From an uncultured Lentisphaerota bacterium (GTDB taxonomy: Bacteria > Verrucomicrobiota > Kiritimatiellia > CAIQIC01), in assembly GCA_903889245.1 (NCBI GenBank), contig CAISWQ010000056.1, positions 1-64,000 on the forward strand: a DNA stretch of 64,000 nt, read 5' to 3'. Both the position numbers and the translations under genes were made by a program. Numbering within the stretch: the first letter of the stretch is position 1; every line of letters starts with the position of its first letter. Under the pieces are notes generated by a model. The model saw nothing but the letters and a program-made list of their open reading frames with translations. It searched no databases and was not told where the DNA came from. This document shows, piece after piece, positions 27,921 through 37,332 of the stretch.

Positions 27921-28448
27921 CCGCGCCAACGGCAGGCTACCGCTCTATCTGCCTTGTGGGCGGGAGCTACAGCTCCCGCGCGATCAACCCACAAGCTGCC
28001 GAACGCGGGAGCTGTAGCTCCCGCCCACAAAACCCCGATCAAAGTCTGCCGCTGAAATCTAGACGGTAGGTCGCCGCGCAAAAGCCTCACGCGGAGCGTG
28101 AGGTCTACTATGGCGGCGGCTCAGCAAAGTAGTCTTCACGCTCCGCGTGAAGTTCCGGGGTGACTATTCCGCTTTTCCCGCTCTTCTTCAGATCAATTAG
28201 CCACAAAAGCAATGCAAAGATCACAAAGGCGGAGCATCACAAAATCATGCTTACAAAATCATGAAGCGGCGGAAAAATGTCTCGCGCAAAGGGCGCAAAG
28301 CCCGCAAAGGTCAAAAAGCGAGGCGGCGGCTGGACTGGGAAACAAATGACCAATGACAAGTGACGAATGACAAAGGACCACTGACCACTGACGTCCGACA
28401 GAAGCTTTGTGATTTCCCTCGCCGGGCCGATGCGCTATTTTCCGCGCC
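27921..28448. repeat. Repeat-rich spacer: inverted 27-bp pair and hairpin palindromes
   Basis: 27954-27980 and 28004-28030 are exact reverse complements (27 bp) and each contains the palindrome GCGGGAGCT-AC-AGCTCCCGC. CCTCACGCGGAGCGTGAGG (28085-28103) and TTCACGCTCCGCGTGAA (28135-28151) are further palindromes; the first recurs at 39737. Near 28200-28310 come TTAGCCACAAAAGCAATGC and AAAGGGCGCAAAGCCCGC-type sequence, then GACCAATGACAAGTGACG-type units (28346-28395). No gene is seen. Confidence 0.85.
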
Positions 28449-31169
28449 ATGAAAATCACCTCGTTGCTCGCCTTGGTTTGTTGCGCCACGGCCGCGCTGG
28501 CGCAGACGGAAAAGCCGGTGTTCGATACGCCGGTCGTCATCACCCAGCCCGGACCCGAGTTCCGCGACGAGGTACGGCCGGGCGCGATGATCATCGGCAT
28601 GGACCGCACGCCCAAGGGCCGCATCTGGGGCTGCTGGACGGGCACGGGCGATAAGCCGGACTCCTACTTCATCCTCGCGACGAGCGACGACGATGGCGCG
28701 TCGTGGTCGAAGCCGCGGCTCGTGGTCGGCGCGCTCGATCCCACCGGCAAGCGGCAGCGGGGCGCGCTGGTCGGCAATGTGTGGACCGATCCGCTCGGGC
28801 GCGTGTGGCTGTTCTTCGATCAGGCCGTGGTCGGCGAGCACGGGCCGCGGAGCGATTGGTATATCCGCTGCGATAATCCCGATGCGGCCTCTCCCGTGTG
28901 GTCGGCGCCGGTGCGGATTTCTGACGAGGGCTGTACGCTCAACAAGCCGACGGTCCTCAAGAACGGCGACTGGCTGCTGCCGGTCTCCAAGTGGGCCGAG
29001 AAGACCGCCTATGTCTTTGCCTCGACCGATCAAGGCAAGTCGTGGAAGGAGCGCGGGCACACGGTATTCCCGGACTGGAACTTCGATGAGCACATGCTGA
29101 TCGAGCTGCGCGACGGCCGGCTCTGGATGCTGGCGCGGACGGGCGGGAATCCGTGGGAGACGTTCTCCACCGACCAGGGCGCGACGTGGTCCGCGCCCAA
29201 GGAGGCCGCGACGGTCAAGAACGTCAACGCGCGCTTCTTCCTGCGGCGGCTGGCGTCGGGGAATATCCTGCTGGTGAAGAACGGCCCGCCGACGGAGCGC
29301 ATCGCGAAGCGCTCGCACATGTCGGCCTATCTCTCCGAGGACGACGGCCAGTCGTGGAAGGGCGGGCTGCTGCTCGACGAGCGCGCGTCGGTCTCCTATC
29401 CCGATGGCTTCCAGGCGCCGGATGGGCTGATCCATATCCTCTATGACTGGAACCGGCACAGCGATGCGGAAATCCTGCTGGCGAAGTTTCGCGAGGAGGA
29501 CATCCTCGCGGGCAAGCTGGTCTCGCAGGACGCGAAGTTGCTGCTGCTTGCCAACAAGGCGACCGGGCCGAAGCCGGTCCTCTATAACGGCCTCGAGCTG
29601 CCCTTTGAGTGGCCGCCGCGCCATCTCGATCCGAAGTCCACCGAGCCGATGCCGGTGAAGCCGCACATGCCGAAGACGCTCCCGGTGGACGTGGGCCGGC
29701 AGTTGTTCGTGGATAATTTCCTGATCGAGAAGACCGACCTGAAGCGGGTGTTCCATCAGGCGCAGAAGTTCGCGGGCAATCCTGTTTTCAAGGCGGAGAC
29801 GCCGCGCGAGCTTGGCGCGTCGCAGGAAGGCGAGCGCGGCGAGGAGGCGACGACGTTCCTCGGGCAGGGCGGCGTGTTCTGGGACCCGGCGGAGAAGCAC
29901 TTCAAGATGTTCTACGTCGCCGGCTGGCGCGGGCCGCTCTCGCTCGCGACGAGCCCCGACCTGAAAAACTGGACGCGCCACGGGCCGCTGCTGGGCGAGG
30001 GGCTGCGCTGGACCGGGCCGAGGCTCGTCACGGGCGGCTCCGATAACTGCGTCTGGCTGGACCTGAACGCGACAAACGCCGCCGAGCGGATCAAGTACCT
30101 GACCTGCTGGATGCACGTGCCCAAGGACCAGCGCCCGCAGGGCTTCAACCACTCGCTGCAGGTCAGCGGCGATGGGAAGACGTGGTCGGAGGCCCACCCG
30201 GTGGACAAGGCGCTGGACGACTACTGCTCGTTTTTCTTCAACCCGTTCCGCCAGAAGTGGTGCTTCAGCATCAAGCGCGGCACCGCGCGCGGCCGGAGCC
30301 GCTACTACCTCGAAAGCGATGCGTTTCTCGCGGGCACCAACTGGTCGCAGGCCGTGTACTGGACGTGCGCCGACAAGCTCGACCTGCCGGAGCCAGCCGG
30401 CCGCTATCCCGGCGCGGGCGAGCCGCCGCAGCTCTACAGCCTCAACGCCGTCGCCTACGAGAGCCTGATGGTCGGCATGCACTACATCCACCGCGGGCCG
30501 AACAACGGAGTCTGCGCGAAGGGAGGCTTTCCCAAGCTGATTGACCTCGAACTCGGCTTCAGCCGCGACGGCTTCCACTGGAGCCGCCCCGACCGGCGCG
30601 GCTTCATCGCCGGCGCGCGGACCGAGGGCGCGTGGGACCGCGCCTATCTGCACAGCACGGCGGGCGTGTTCGTGGTGCTCGATGATCAGCTCGTGTTCCC
30701 GTACATGGGGACCAGCGGCGTCGCGCCCAGCGGCAAGAAGGGCATGTACACCGGCGGCAGCATCGGCCTGGCGACGCTGCGCCGCGACGGCTTCGCCTCG
30801 ATGGAGGCCGGCGCGAAGACCGGCACGCTGACGACGCGCCCGCTCCGGTTCAAGGGCGACAACCTGTTCGTCAACTTCGCCGCGCCGCAGGGCGAGCTGC
30901 GCGTCGAGGTGCTGACGCTGGAGGACAAGACCTACGGCGGCTTTTCCGCGGCCAAGTGCGTCCCCATGCGCGGCGATAGCACGCGCCAACGCGTGACGTG
31001 GACCGGCGCCGAGAACCTCGCCCGCGCCAGCAACAAGAACGTGAAGCTGCGCTTCACGCTGACCAACGGTGCGCTCTACTCGTTTTGGATCACCGATGAT
31101 AAGAACGGCGCGAGCCACGGCTACCTCGGCGCCGGCGGCCCGGGCTTCAGCGGCGTCGTCGATAAATAG
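28449..31169 (+). CDS. Secreted sialidase-like propeller fused to a GH32/GH43-like propeller
   Basis: 906 residues with a signal peptide (LLALVCCATAALAQ). Residues about 25-390 are sialidase/BNR-like: Asp-box repeats SDDDGASWSKP, STDQGKSWKE, STDQGATWSAP and SEDDGQSWKG recur, and PDGFQAPDGLIHILYDWNR carries conserved acids. From about 415 a second module starts (VDVGRQLFVDNFLIE), with GGVFWDPAEKHFKMFYVAG and SPDLKNWTRHGP, resembling the five-bladed propellers of GH32/GH43-like proteins. Asp-box repeats are structural and do not prove sialidase activity; many PVC homologues act on other sugars. No ribosome site is obvious. Confidence 0.8.
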   Translation: MKITSLLALVCCATAALAQTEKPVFDTPVVITQPGPEFRDEVRPGAMIIGMDRTPKGRIWGCWTGTGDKPDSYFILATSDDDGASWSKPRLVVGALDPTGKRQRGALVGNVWTDPLGRVWLFFDQAVVGEHGPRSDWYIRCDNPDAASPVWSAPVRISDEGCTLNKPTVLKNGDWLLPVSKWAEKTAYVFASTDQGKSWKERGHTVFPDWNFDEHMLIELRDGRLWMLARTGGNPWETFSTDQGATWSAPKEAATVKNVNARFFLRRLASGNILLVKNGPPTERIAKRSHMSAYLSEDDGQSWKGGLLLDERASVSYPDGFQAPDGLIHILYDWNRHSDAEILLAKFREEDILAGKLVSQDAKLLLLANKATGPKPVLYNGLELPFEWPPRHLDPKSTEPMPVKPHMPKTLPVDVGRQLFVDNFLIEKTDLKRVFHQAQKFAGNPVFKAETPRELGASQEGERGEEATTFLGQGGVFWDPAEKHFKMFYVAGWRGPLSLATSPDLKNWTRHGPLLGEGLRWTGPRLVTGGSDNCVWLDLNATNAAERIKYLTCWMHVPKDQRPQGFNHSLQVSGDGKTWSEAHPVDKALDDYCSFFFNPFRQKWCFSIKRGTARGRSRYYLESDAFLAGTNWSQAVYWTCADKLDLPEPAGRYPGAGEPPQLYSLNAVAYESLMVGMHYIHRGPNNGVCAKGGFPKLIDLELGFSRDGFHWSRPDRRGFIAGARTEGAWDRAYLHSTAGVFVVLDDQLVFPYMGTSGVAPSGKKGMYTGGSIGLATLRRDGFASMEAGAKTGTLTTRPLRFKGDNLFVNFAAPQGELRVEVLTLEDKTYGGFSAAKCVPMRGDSTRQRVTWTGAENLARASNKNVKLRFTLTNGALYSFWITDDKNGASHGYLGAGGPGFSGVVDK

Positions 31170-31188
31170 TTTTCCAAGGCTTGGGAAA
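31170..31188. repeat. Palindrome copy directly after the sialidase stop
   Basis: TTTTCCAAGGCTTGGGAAA begins at the base after the TAG stop and lies in the short gap between two convergent genes. It may act at the 3' ends of both. Confidence 0.8.
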
Positions 31189-31199
31189 GCAGGCGCGGG

Positions 31200-32549
31200 T
31201 CAGGTGGCGGCGGACATCTTGCGCGCCATCAGCAGCGCGAGTTCGAGCGACTGCTCGTAGTTCAGGCGCGGATCCACGTTGCTGTGGTAGGCGTGCTCGA
31301 GGTCGGCCTCGGAGAGGCCGCGTGCGCCACCCACACACTCGGTGACGTTCTCGCCGGTCAGCTCGAAGTGGACGCCGCCGAGGTGCGAGCCGCAGGCGCG
31401 GTGGATGTCGAACGCCTGTTCGAGCTCGGAGAGAATGGACTGAAAGTCGCGTGTCTTGCGGCCGGTGCGCGTGTTCTTGGTGTTGCCGTGCATCGGGTCG
31501 CAGCACCAGAGCACCTGCTGATCGGCGGCTTGGAGGGCGGCGATGTGCGGCGGCAGGGCAAGGGCGATTTCCGGCGCGCCGTAGCGGTGGATCAGCGTCA
31601 GGCGCCCCGGCTCGTTTGCGGGGTTGAGCACGCGCGCGAGTTCGGCGACCTCGGCGGGCGCGGTCTTGGGGCCGATTTTCACGCCGATGGGATTGGCCAG
31701 GCCACGGAAAAATTCCACGTGCGCGCCATCGAGCTGGTTCGTGCGGTTGCCGATCCACGGCATGTGGCAGGTCAGGTCATACCAGCCGCTGCGCCGCGGC
31801 ACATGGCGCGTCTGACTCTGTTCATAGGGCAGGTGCAGGCCCTCGTGGCTCGTATAGAATTCCTGCCGCTGCAGTTCATCGAGCGGCCGGCCGGCGAGCG
31901 TCTCGAGGAAGCGCAGGCCATCGCCGATGTTGCCGATGATCCGGGTGTATTCGTCGGACAACGCGGCGAATTTCACAAAGCCGACGTCCCAATATTCGGG
32001 GTGATGCAGGTCGGCGAAGCCGCCATCCACCAGGCCACGGATGAAGTTCAACGTCAGCGCGGCGCGTTCATAGCCGCGCAGCAACAGCGCAGGGTCGGGT
32101 GTGCGCGCGGCGGCGTTGAATTCCGGGCGGTTGACAAGGTCCCCGCGGTAGGCGGTCAGCGTAACGCCGCCCTGCGTCTCGGTGTCCGACGAGCGCGGCT
32201 TGGTATATTGCCCTGCGAAACGGCCGACGCGGATCACGCGGCGCTTACCGCCGTAGGTCAGCGCCATGCTCATGTTCAGGAGGATTTTCAGCTTGGCGAC
32301 GATGGTCTCGGAGCGGCAATCGGCGAACTGCTCGCAGCAGTCGCCGCCCTGCAGGAGGAACGCCTCGCCGTGCTGCGCCTGCGCGAGCAGGCCCTTCAGC
32401 CTCTCGACTTCCCAACTGGTCACCAGCGGCGGGAGTTGGCCGAGCTGTTCGAGCGCCGCGGCCAGCGCACGCTCGTCGGGATAGGCGATACCCTGCCGCA
32501 GCGTTTTCTGCTTCCAGGCTTCCGGTGACCATTCGTGGGAAGTGTTCAT
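31200..32549 (-). CDS. Class II 3-deoxy-7-phosphoheptulonate (DAHP) synthase
   Basis: 449 residues, the usual length for the plant-like class II enzyme. It opens WSPEAWKQK and carries LLQGGDCCEQF (metal-binding Cys), RVGRFAGQYTKPRS, SHEGLHLPYEQSQTR, WIGNRTNQLDGAHVEF, GVKIGPKTAP and WCCDPMHGNT, the diagnostic blocks of the family. It catalyses the first step of the shikimate pathway: phosphoenolpyruvate plus erythrose 4-phosphate to DAHP. It is a housekeeping gene standing between carbohydrate-degradation genes. No strong Shine-Dalgarno is seen. The ATG at 32549 matches family N-termini. Confidence 0.95.
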   Translation of the reverse strand: MNTSHEWSPEAWKQKTLRQGIAYPDERALAAALEQLGQLPPLVTSWEVERLKGLLAQAQHGEAFLLQGGDCCEQFADCRSETIVAKLKILLNMSMALTYGGKRRVIRVGRFAGQYTKPRSSDTETQGGVTLTAYRGDLVNRPEFNAAARTPDPALLLRGYERAALTLNFIRGLVDGGFADLHHPEYWDVGFVKFAALSDEYTRIIGNIGDGLRFLETLAGRPLDELQRQEFYTSHEGLHLPYEQSQTRHVPRRSGWYDLTCHMPWIGNRTNQLDGAHVEFFRGLANPIGVKIGPKTAPAEVAELARVLNPANEPGRLTLIHRYGAPEIALALPPHIAALQAADQQVLWCCDPMHGNTKNTRTGRKTRDFQSILSELEQAFDIHRACGSHLGGVHFELTGENVTECVGGARGLSEADLEHAYHSNVDPRLNYEQSLELALLMARKMSAAT

Positions 32550-32626
32550 GCCGCGCGGATTCTACCCGATTACTCCGCCGCCGCAAGCAACCCCAGTCCA
32601 AGGCCGCGCGGCAACCGCGGCCGATC

Positions 32627-32707
32627 TTCCCAAGAATTGGAACCGGAACCCGGTGGTTTTTCCAAGCCTTGGAAAATTTCGCAGGGATCTTTCCAAGCTT
32701 TGGAAAA
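32627..32707. repeat. Three palindrome copies between DAHP synthase and the sulfatase
   Basis: TTCCCAAGAATTGGAA (32627-32642), TTTTTCCAAGCCTTGGAAAA (32657-32676) and TTTCCAAGCTTTGGAAAA (32690-32707). The last ends two bases before the sulfatase's 3' end. The DAHP synthase promoter must be in or beside this cluster. Confidence 0.85.
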
Positions 32708-32708
32708 C

Positions 32709-34226
32709 TCAACCGGGCCTGGCAATCCAACGCTCGCGGACGGCGGCGAGGCGCGCGAGCAGTTGCTTTTTGAGCTGCTCGCGGAGCGCGGCGTGGGCCG
32801 CGTCGTCGTAGAGGTTGCGCCATTCGTGCGGGTCGTTCTTCAGGTCGTAGAGCTCGCCGCGGATTTCCTCCTGGCCGGGCGTGTGGCGGCGGTCGGTGAA
32901 CAAGATCAATTTCCACTCTGGCGTGCGCCACATCCACGCGGGGACATCGGCCTCGTGGAGTTCGCAGAACGAGGCCGCGTGCTTTTCATCACCGAGCAAA
33001 TTCAAGCCGGGTAAATTCGCCGGCAGTTGCACGCCGGCGGTCTGCGCGATGGTCGGCAGCACGTCCACCAGTTCGGCGGGCCGCTCATCCACGGTGCCGC
33101 GCTGCGCCGGCGGCACCACGGAGCCGGCGAGGATCAGCGGGACGCGGACGCTGCTATCGTAGAGGCAGTATTTCGTGAAGCGCCAGTGCCGCTCGCCGAG
33201 CATGTCGCCGTGGTCGGCGGTGAAGACGATCAGCGTGTGCTGGAGCCGGCCGAGTTTTTCCAGTTTCTCCAGCACGCGGCCGAAGTAATGCTCGAGCCAC
33301 GAGCAGTTCGCGTAGTAGCGCAGCGTGGTCCGCCGCCGCTCATCGCGCGGCATGGCGGAGAACGCCGCGCGCCACTCGCCGTGCCGCTTGGCGTGGAATT
33401 TGTTGGTCGCATCCACGTAGGCCAGGTGCGTGTCCGGCTCCTGTGCCCACGGCGGCTGCGGCGCATCGGGCATCTGCGCGAGGTCATAGAGGTCCGCGAA
33501 CCGCTTCGGCACGTTCAGCCCGGCGTGCGGCTTGTAGAACGAGAGGTAGAGGAACAGCGGCTTGTTCGCGTCCGCACCGGAGTCGAGCCATTGCAGGCAC
33601 TGCTCCGCGATCCAGCCATCGCGGTGATCGGATTCCGGCACCTGTGACGTGCAGCCGATGTAGCCGGGCACCGACTCCTCGCCCGGGCCATAGTTCGCCG
33701 CTTCCTTGTGATAGGCCGTCACGCCCTTGGGATTCTCGACGCTCCAGTAGCGTGCGCCGGTCTCGCCCTCGACGCCCGGCGTGCCGACCACGCGGGTCTC
33801 GAAGCCGCGCGTCGAATTGGGCTTCTTCGACTGGCCCCAGTGCGTCTTGCCGAAGCCGGCGGTCTGGTAACCGGCGCGCCGGAGCTGCTCGGCGAGCGGC
33901 GCGAGCGGCAGGTGCGCCTCGTCGAGCGCCGGCGAACCGTTTTTGACGTTGCCGGTCTGCGAGGGATAGAGCCCGAACATCAGCGCGTTGCGGCTCGGCA
34001 CGCACATCGGTGCCTGGCACGTCGCCTGGCGGAACAGGATGCCCTGCCGCGCGAGCCGGTCGAGCGTCGGCGTCTTGATCTTGTCGTTCAATACGCCGAG
34101 CGCGTCCCAGCGCTGCTGGTCAACCATCAGGAAGATGATGTCCGGCGGCCGCGCGGCGGCGGCCCGGCCGAACTGTGGCGCGGCCAGCGCCGCGCCCGCG
34201 AGCTTCAGGAAATCACGTCGCTTCAT
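32709..34226 (-). CDS. Tat-exported type I sulfatase
   Basis: 505 residues. The Tat signal is MKRRDFLKLAGAALAAP. The metal motif is PDIIFLMVDQQRWDALG. The formylglycine core CVPSR has Cys75 and Arg79, and GFGKTHWGQ follows. Later motifs are FTADHGDMLGERHW and LYDLKNDPHEWRNLY. The overall arrangement resembles the arylsulfatase/choline-sulfatase-like subgroup with VDQQR. The leaderless CxPxR is intact, so it should be active if a formylglycine-generating enzyme is present elsewhere. It is a second sulfatase, exported by a different route (Tat) from the Sec-type one at 18987. Confidence 0.92.
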   Translation of the reverse strand: MKRRDFLKLAGAALAAPQFGRAAAARPPDIIFLMVDQQRWDALGVLNDKIKTPTLDRLARQGILFRQATCQAPMCVPSRNALMFGLYPSQTGNVKNGSPALDEAHLPLAPLAEQLRRAGYQTAGFGKTHWGQSKKPNSTRGFETRVVGTPGVEGETGARYWSVENPKGVTAYHKEAANYGPGEESVPGYIGCTSQVPESDHRDGWIAEQCLQWLDSGADANKPLFLYLSFYKPHAGLNVPKRFADLYDLAQMPDAPQPPWAQEPDTHLAYVDATNKFHAKRHGEWRAAFSAMPRDERRRTTLRYYANCSWLEHYFGRVLEKLEKLGRLQHTLIVFTADHGDMLGERHWRFTKYCLYDSSVRVPLILAGSVVPPAQRGTVDERPAELVDVLPTIAQTAGVQLPANLPGLNLLGDEKHAASFCELHEADVPAWMWRTPEWKLILFTDRRHTPGQEEIRGELYDLKNDPHEWRNLYDDAAHAALREQLKKQLLARLAAVRERWIARPG

Positions 34227-34457
34227 GGTTGCACCTTTGGTTTGAGCGTGAGCGTGGCCTTGACCAGATTGAATTGATCGTGAGCGCGCAGGCCCTGCTT
34301 CGCGCCCGCGACCCTAAAGATCAGCGAAAAAATCCTGAACATGGTGTTGCTTCCAGCGCCGCGCAGTATGCCAACGCCACGCCGCCGCCGCACGGCTTTT
34401 CCCGCGGCGGTGCGCTATTGACTCCGCCGGCCCGCCCGCTACCCTCCCCGGCACGCT

Positions 34458-35240
34458 ATGAAGACCAACCTCCGCCTGCACCTGCTGTGGCCGCTGCTCG
34501 CCGCCGGAACCGCGCTCGCCGCCGAGCCCGGCTGGAAGCTGACGCTCGACGAAAACTTCGACGGCCAGGAACTCGATCCCAAAATCTGGAACATCGAAAC
34601 CGGCAAGCGACGCGATGCCACGAACTCGACGCAGGCGGTGGACCTCAAGGAGGGCAGGCTGGTCATCACCACCTTCACCGACGACAAAGGCGTGACGCAT
34701 TGCGGCTTTGTGACCACACGCAAAAAGTTTTTTGTGACGCAGGGCCGGGCCGTCGCCCGCTGCCGCTTTCACGTCGAGCCCGGCACCCAGGTCGCGTTCT
34801 GGGCGCAATCGCCGACCTATGGCAAGACCGGCGACCCGGCCAAGGCCGCGCAGGACGGCGTCGAAATTGACATCATGGAAACCACCGGGCTGATGAAGGG
34901 CGCCTACCAATATGCGCTTCACTGGGGCAGCTACAAACCCGCGACGCACAAGACCAGCAGCCACAAGTTCACCGAGGTCGTCGGCGCCGAGTGGCACGAC
35001 TATGGCGTGGAGTGGGACGACACCGGCTACCGCTTCACCCGCGACGGCCAGGTGGTGGCAACCGATGTGAAATGTCCCGGCTCCAAGTCGCCTGAATTTC
35101 TCCTGCTCACGAGCGAGTCGAACATCAAGTCGTGGAACGGCGCACGGCCCAAGGAGGGGTACGGCGCCAAGGACAAGTCCAGAAACGTTTTCGAGATTGA
35201 TTGGGTCAAGGCGTGGGAACGCGTGACGGCTGCCCGTTAA
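34458..35240 (+). CDS. Secreted GH16-family endo-glycanase
   Basis: 260 residues with a signal peptide (LLWPLLAAGTALAAE). The GH16 catalytic motif EIDIME is at about 136-141 (nucleophile E136, assisting D138, acid/base E141). Flanking family features are LTLDENFDGQELDPKIWN at the start, WHDYGVEWDD and FEIDWVKAWE at the end. GH16 members cut beta-1,3/1,4-glucans, agars, carrageenans or porphyrans; subfamily not assigned. It is divergent from the Tat sulfatase, with 231 nt of shared upstream sequence, and convergent with the PL6 gene (9-nt gap). Confidence 0.92.
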   Translation: MKTNLRLHLLWPLLAAGTALAAEPGWKLTLDENFDGQELDPKIWNIETGKRRDATNSTQAVDLKEGRLVITTFTDDKGVTHCGFVTTRKKFFVTQGRAVARCRFHVEPGTQVAFWAQSPTYGKTGDPAKAAQDGVEIDIMETTGLMKGAYQYALHWGSYKPATHKTSSHKFTEVVGAEWHDYGVEWDDTGYRFTRDGQVVATDVKCPGSKSPEFLLLTSESNIKSWNGARPKEGYGAKDKSRNVFEIDWVKAWERVTAAR

Positions 35241-35249
35241 CGGTCAATC

Positions 35250-36593
35250 TCACGGCGCGTCGGGGCCGACCTCTTTCGGCGTCAGTGGATGGACCTCTGG
35301 AAGCGGGCGCGCGCCCAGCTCTTCAAAGCGGAACCAGCCGGCCCAGGCGTTGGTGGGTGCAGCGCCGCAGCCGAGGGCGCGGTTGTCGCGCGCCTGAAAA
35401 TCGCGAATCAGTTCCATGTTCAACAGCGGCGCCCGGCCTGGCGTGGTGCGCACGACCGTATTGCTGATGAAGGTGCAGTCGGTCGGGATAAACTTCCGTT
35501 CCTTGTCCTTTTTGAACCCGAACTGCAGCGGCGCGCAATCCTCCCATGTGTTGTGTGCGATCCACGCCCTCGTCGGCGGCACCGTCGTCAGATCCTTGTA
35601 CTGCCTGCCGATCTCCATCGTCGTGGGCGCCGCAAAGATGCCGGGCACCAGCGCGAGCGGCGCCTCGTGCTTCTGGCCAGTCAGCCCGCGGAAGTAATTG
35701 CTGAAGACGCGGTGATCGAAGCCATAGAGTTTCACGCCGCCGCAGCCGGGCGCGTCCGCATCCGCCAGCACGCAGTTGCCGGAGACCTCGGTGCGGTTGC
35801 CCAGCCGCAGGCAGATCGCGCCGCGGCAGTTCAGGAGCGTGTTGCGGCGGACGATGTTGTCGGAGGACTTCAGCGACATGACCTCGCCCTCGCCGCTGCA
35901 GCGTTCGAGCAGGTTGTCCTCGATCACGGTGAACGAGCTGCGCCCGCTCGCGCCGAGATCGTTGCCGCCCGTACGGATGGTCTCGTGGCCATTCGCGCCG
36001 TTGGCGAACACGACATCGCGAAAATGGTTGTGGTCAATGCGGTCGTGCTGCGAGCAGACGAGCGTGGCATCGTCGCCGCGGACAAAGACCGGGCTGCCGG
36101 AGTTCACCTTGCGCTCAAACAGATTGTGATCAATCCGGTTGCTGCGGCTGTGCGCGCCGAGCGCATAGACCCAATGTTCCATCCGTCGCGGCTTCGTGCG
36201 CTCGGTCGGCCGGAAGCGGTTCCGCGTCACGCGCACGTGCCGGCAATTATCGAGCAGCAACGCCGGCTGGTCGGCATCGTGCGTGAACCGGAATCCCTCC
36301 ACCACCAGATGCTCGCAGTCCTTGAGGACAAAACCCGCCGCGCCGCCGATGACCGCCCGGCCGCGCTGCTCCGCGCGCAGCACGATGGGCGCCGTCTCCG
36401 TGCCGCGCACGCCCTCGATGCGCACCGCCTGCTTCGTCGGGTACTCGCCCCCGGTCAGCACCACCGTGGCCCCCGCTCTCACGCCGCGCAACGCCGCCTC
36501 CAGCTTGTCCAGGGCGTCCACCCGCACCGCGGTCTCCGCCGCCGCGCCGCCCAGCAGCGCCACCACACCCAGACCCAGCGCCATGAATTTCAT
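35250..36593 (-). CDS. Secreted PL6-family polysaccharide lyase (alginate lyase/chondroitinase B-like)
   Basis: 447 residues from the ATG at 36593, chosen because it gives a signal peptide (FMALGLGVVALLGGAAA); the open frame to 36860 runs through repeats. Right-handed beta-helix with many N/D ladder turns (NCRHVRVTRNRF, NRIDHNLFERK, FTVIEDNLLERCSGEGEV). Lys in MSLKSSDN and Arg in ICLRLGNR sit where the PL6 catalytic Lys and Arg are expected. It should cleave a uronic-acid polymer by beta-elimination; alginate and dermatan sulfate are the known substrates of the family. Next to GH16 and a sulfatase, a sulfated algal or host glycan is plausible. Confidence 0.88.
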   Translation of the reverse strand: MKFMALGLGVVALLGGAAAETAVRVDALDKLEAALRGVRAGATVVLTGGEYPTKQAVRIEGVRGTETAPIVLRAEQRGRAVIGGAAGFVLKDCEHLVVEGFRFTHDADQPALLLDNCRHVRVTRNRFRPTERTKPRRMEHWVYALGAHSRSNRIDHNLFERKVNSGSPVFVRGDDATLVCSQHDRIDHNHFRDVVFANGANGHETIRTGGNDLGASGRSSFTVIEDNLLERCSGEGEVMSLKSSDNIVRRNTLLNCRGAICLRLGNRTEVSGNCVLADADAPGCGGVKLYGFDHRVFSNYFRGLTGQKHEAPLALVPGIFAAPTTMEIGRQYKDLTTVPPTRAWIAHNTWEDCAPLQFGFKKDKERKFIPTDCTFISNTVVRTTPGRAPLLNMELIRDFQARDNRALGCGAAPTNAWAGWFRFEELGARPLPEVHPLTPKEVGPDAP

Positions 36594-37304
36594 GCGCCGC
36601 ACTATAACAAAATCCGCGTATTTTTCCCGGGGCTTGGAGCATGCACCCGCCCTTTTCCAGACCTTGGAAAGGCCTCCGCGTACGCGCCGTCGTTCCCGGC
36701 CGCGTTTTCCAGACCCTGGATATTGCGCCAGAAATAGGGGGTGCGTAAAACCAGCCCTGCTCCGAAAACCGTGTGAGGCCGCATGGAGTACTGGGGTGAT
36801 GGAGTAGTGGAGTGTTGAAAAGCCGGCTAACGCCCAGCCTCCCTGGCTGATGCCTGGCACCCGCCTGACGGCGGGGCTACGAACGACACTGCCCCATCAC
36901 GAGCCGTTTGTAATGCGCCCGTCAGGGCGCTTCGGTGGCGCCCGCCCACACCGCGGCGCAAGCAACCGGCCCAGCAGCGCGAAGACCAGCACTCCAGCCA
37001 CCGGGTGCGAGAGGAGGCGCCTTCCACGATGCGCACTACGCATGGCCCCCCCCATTCCAGGTGCAATTTCCAATCCTTGGAAAAAATCCGGTTCCCCTTT
37101 CCAATCCTTGGAAACGGCCCGCAGCGTCCACCCCACCAAACCCCATCCCGCAGGCCCATGCAAGCTGACCCATCCTCTGGCCGTACCCCGGGAGCAAGCA
37201 CGGAGATAGGTAACCATCCCAAGCCTCGCCCCGCCAACCACCCAACCCACGCGCACCTCACCCTCGCTGGCCCGGCTCGCGCCCCAAAACACACTCGACG
37301 GCCA
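36594..37304. other. Spacer without a gene; five palindromes and GGAGTACTGG-type repeat
   Basis: Palindromes at 36621-36639, 36653-36670, 36705-36720, 37067-37083 and 37098-37114 (centres GGG, GAC, ATC). A GGAGTACTGGGGTGATGGAG-type stretch is at 36785-36810, and CGCCTGACGGCGG / GCGCCCGTCAGGGCGC hairpin-like sequence near 36860 and 36915. Several short open frames exist but none has a ribosome site or recognisable product. Confidence 0.7.
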
Positions 37305-37329
37305 TGATACATGTCAGTAACATGTATCA
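37305..37329. promoter_or_regulatory. PadR operator 1 (perfect palindrome abutting the padR start)
   Basis: Arms TGATACATGT and ACATGTATCA are exact reverse complements around the 5-nt spacer CAGTA. The palindrome ends three bases before the ATG of the PadR gene and occupies the place where a ribosome site would be. The ATGT/ACAT halves agree with known PadR-family operators, so autorepression is very likely. The transcript may be leaderless. Confidence 0.85.
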
Positions 37330-37332
37330 ACT

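Noticed and set aside
28311-31118. 935-codon open frame on the minus strand opposite the sialidase-like gene
   Set aside because: It mirrors a clearly recognisable coding region, its translation is Arg/Ala/His-rich without domains, and its length follows from high GC.
36594-36860. Upstream extension of the PL6 lyase frame
   Set aside because: The extra 89 residues come from palindromes and low-complexity spacer, and the signal peptide starts at the 36593 ATG.
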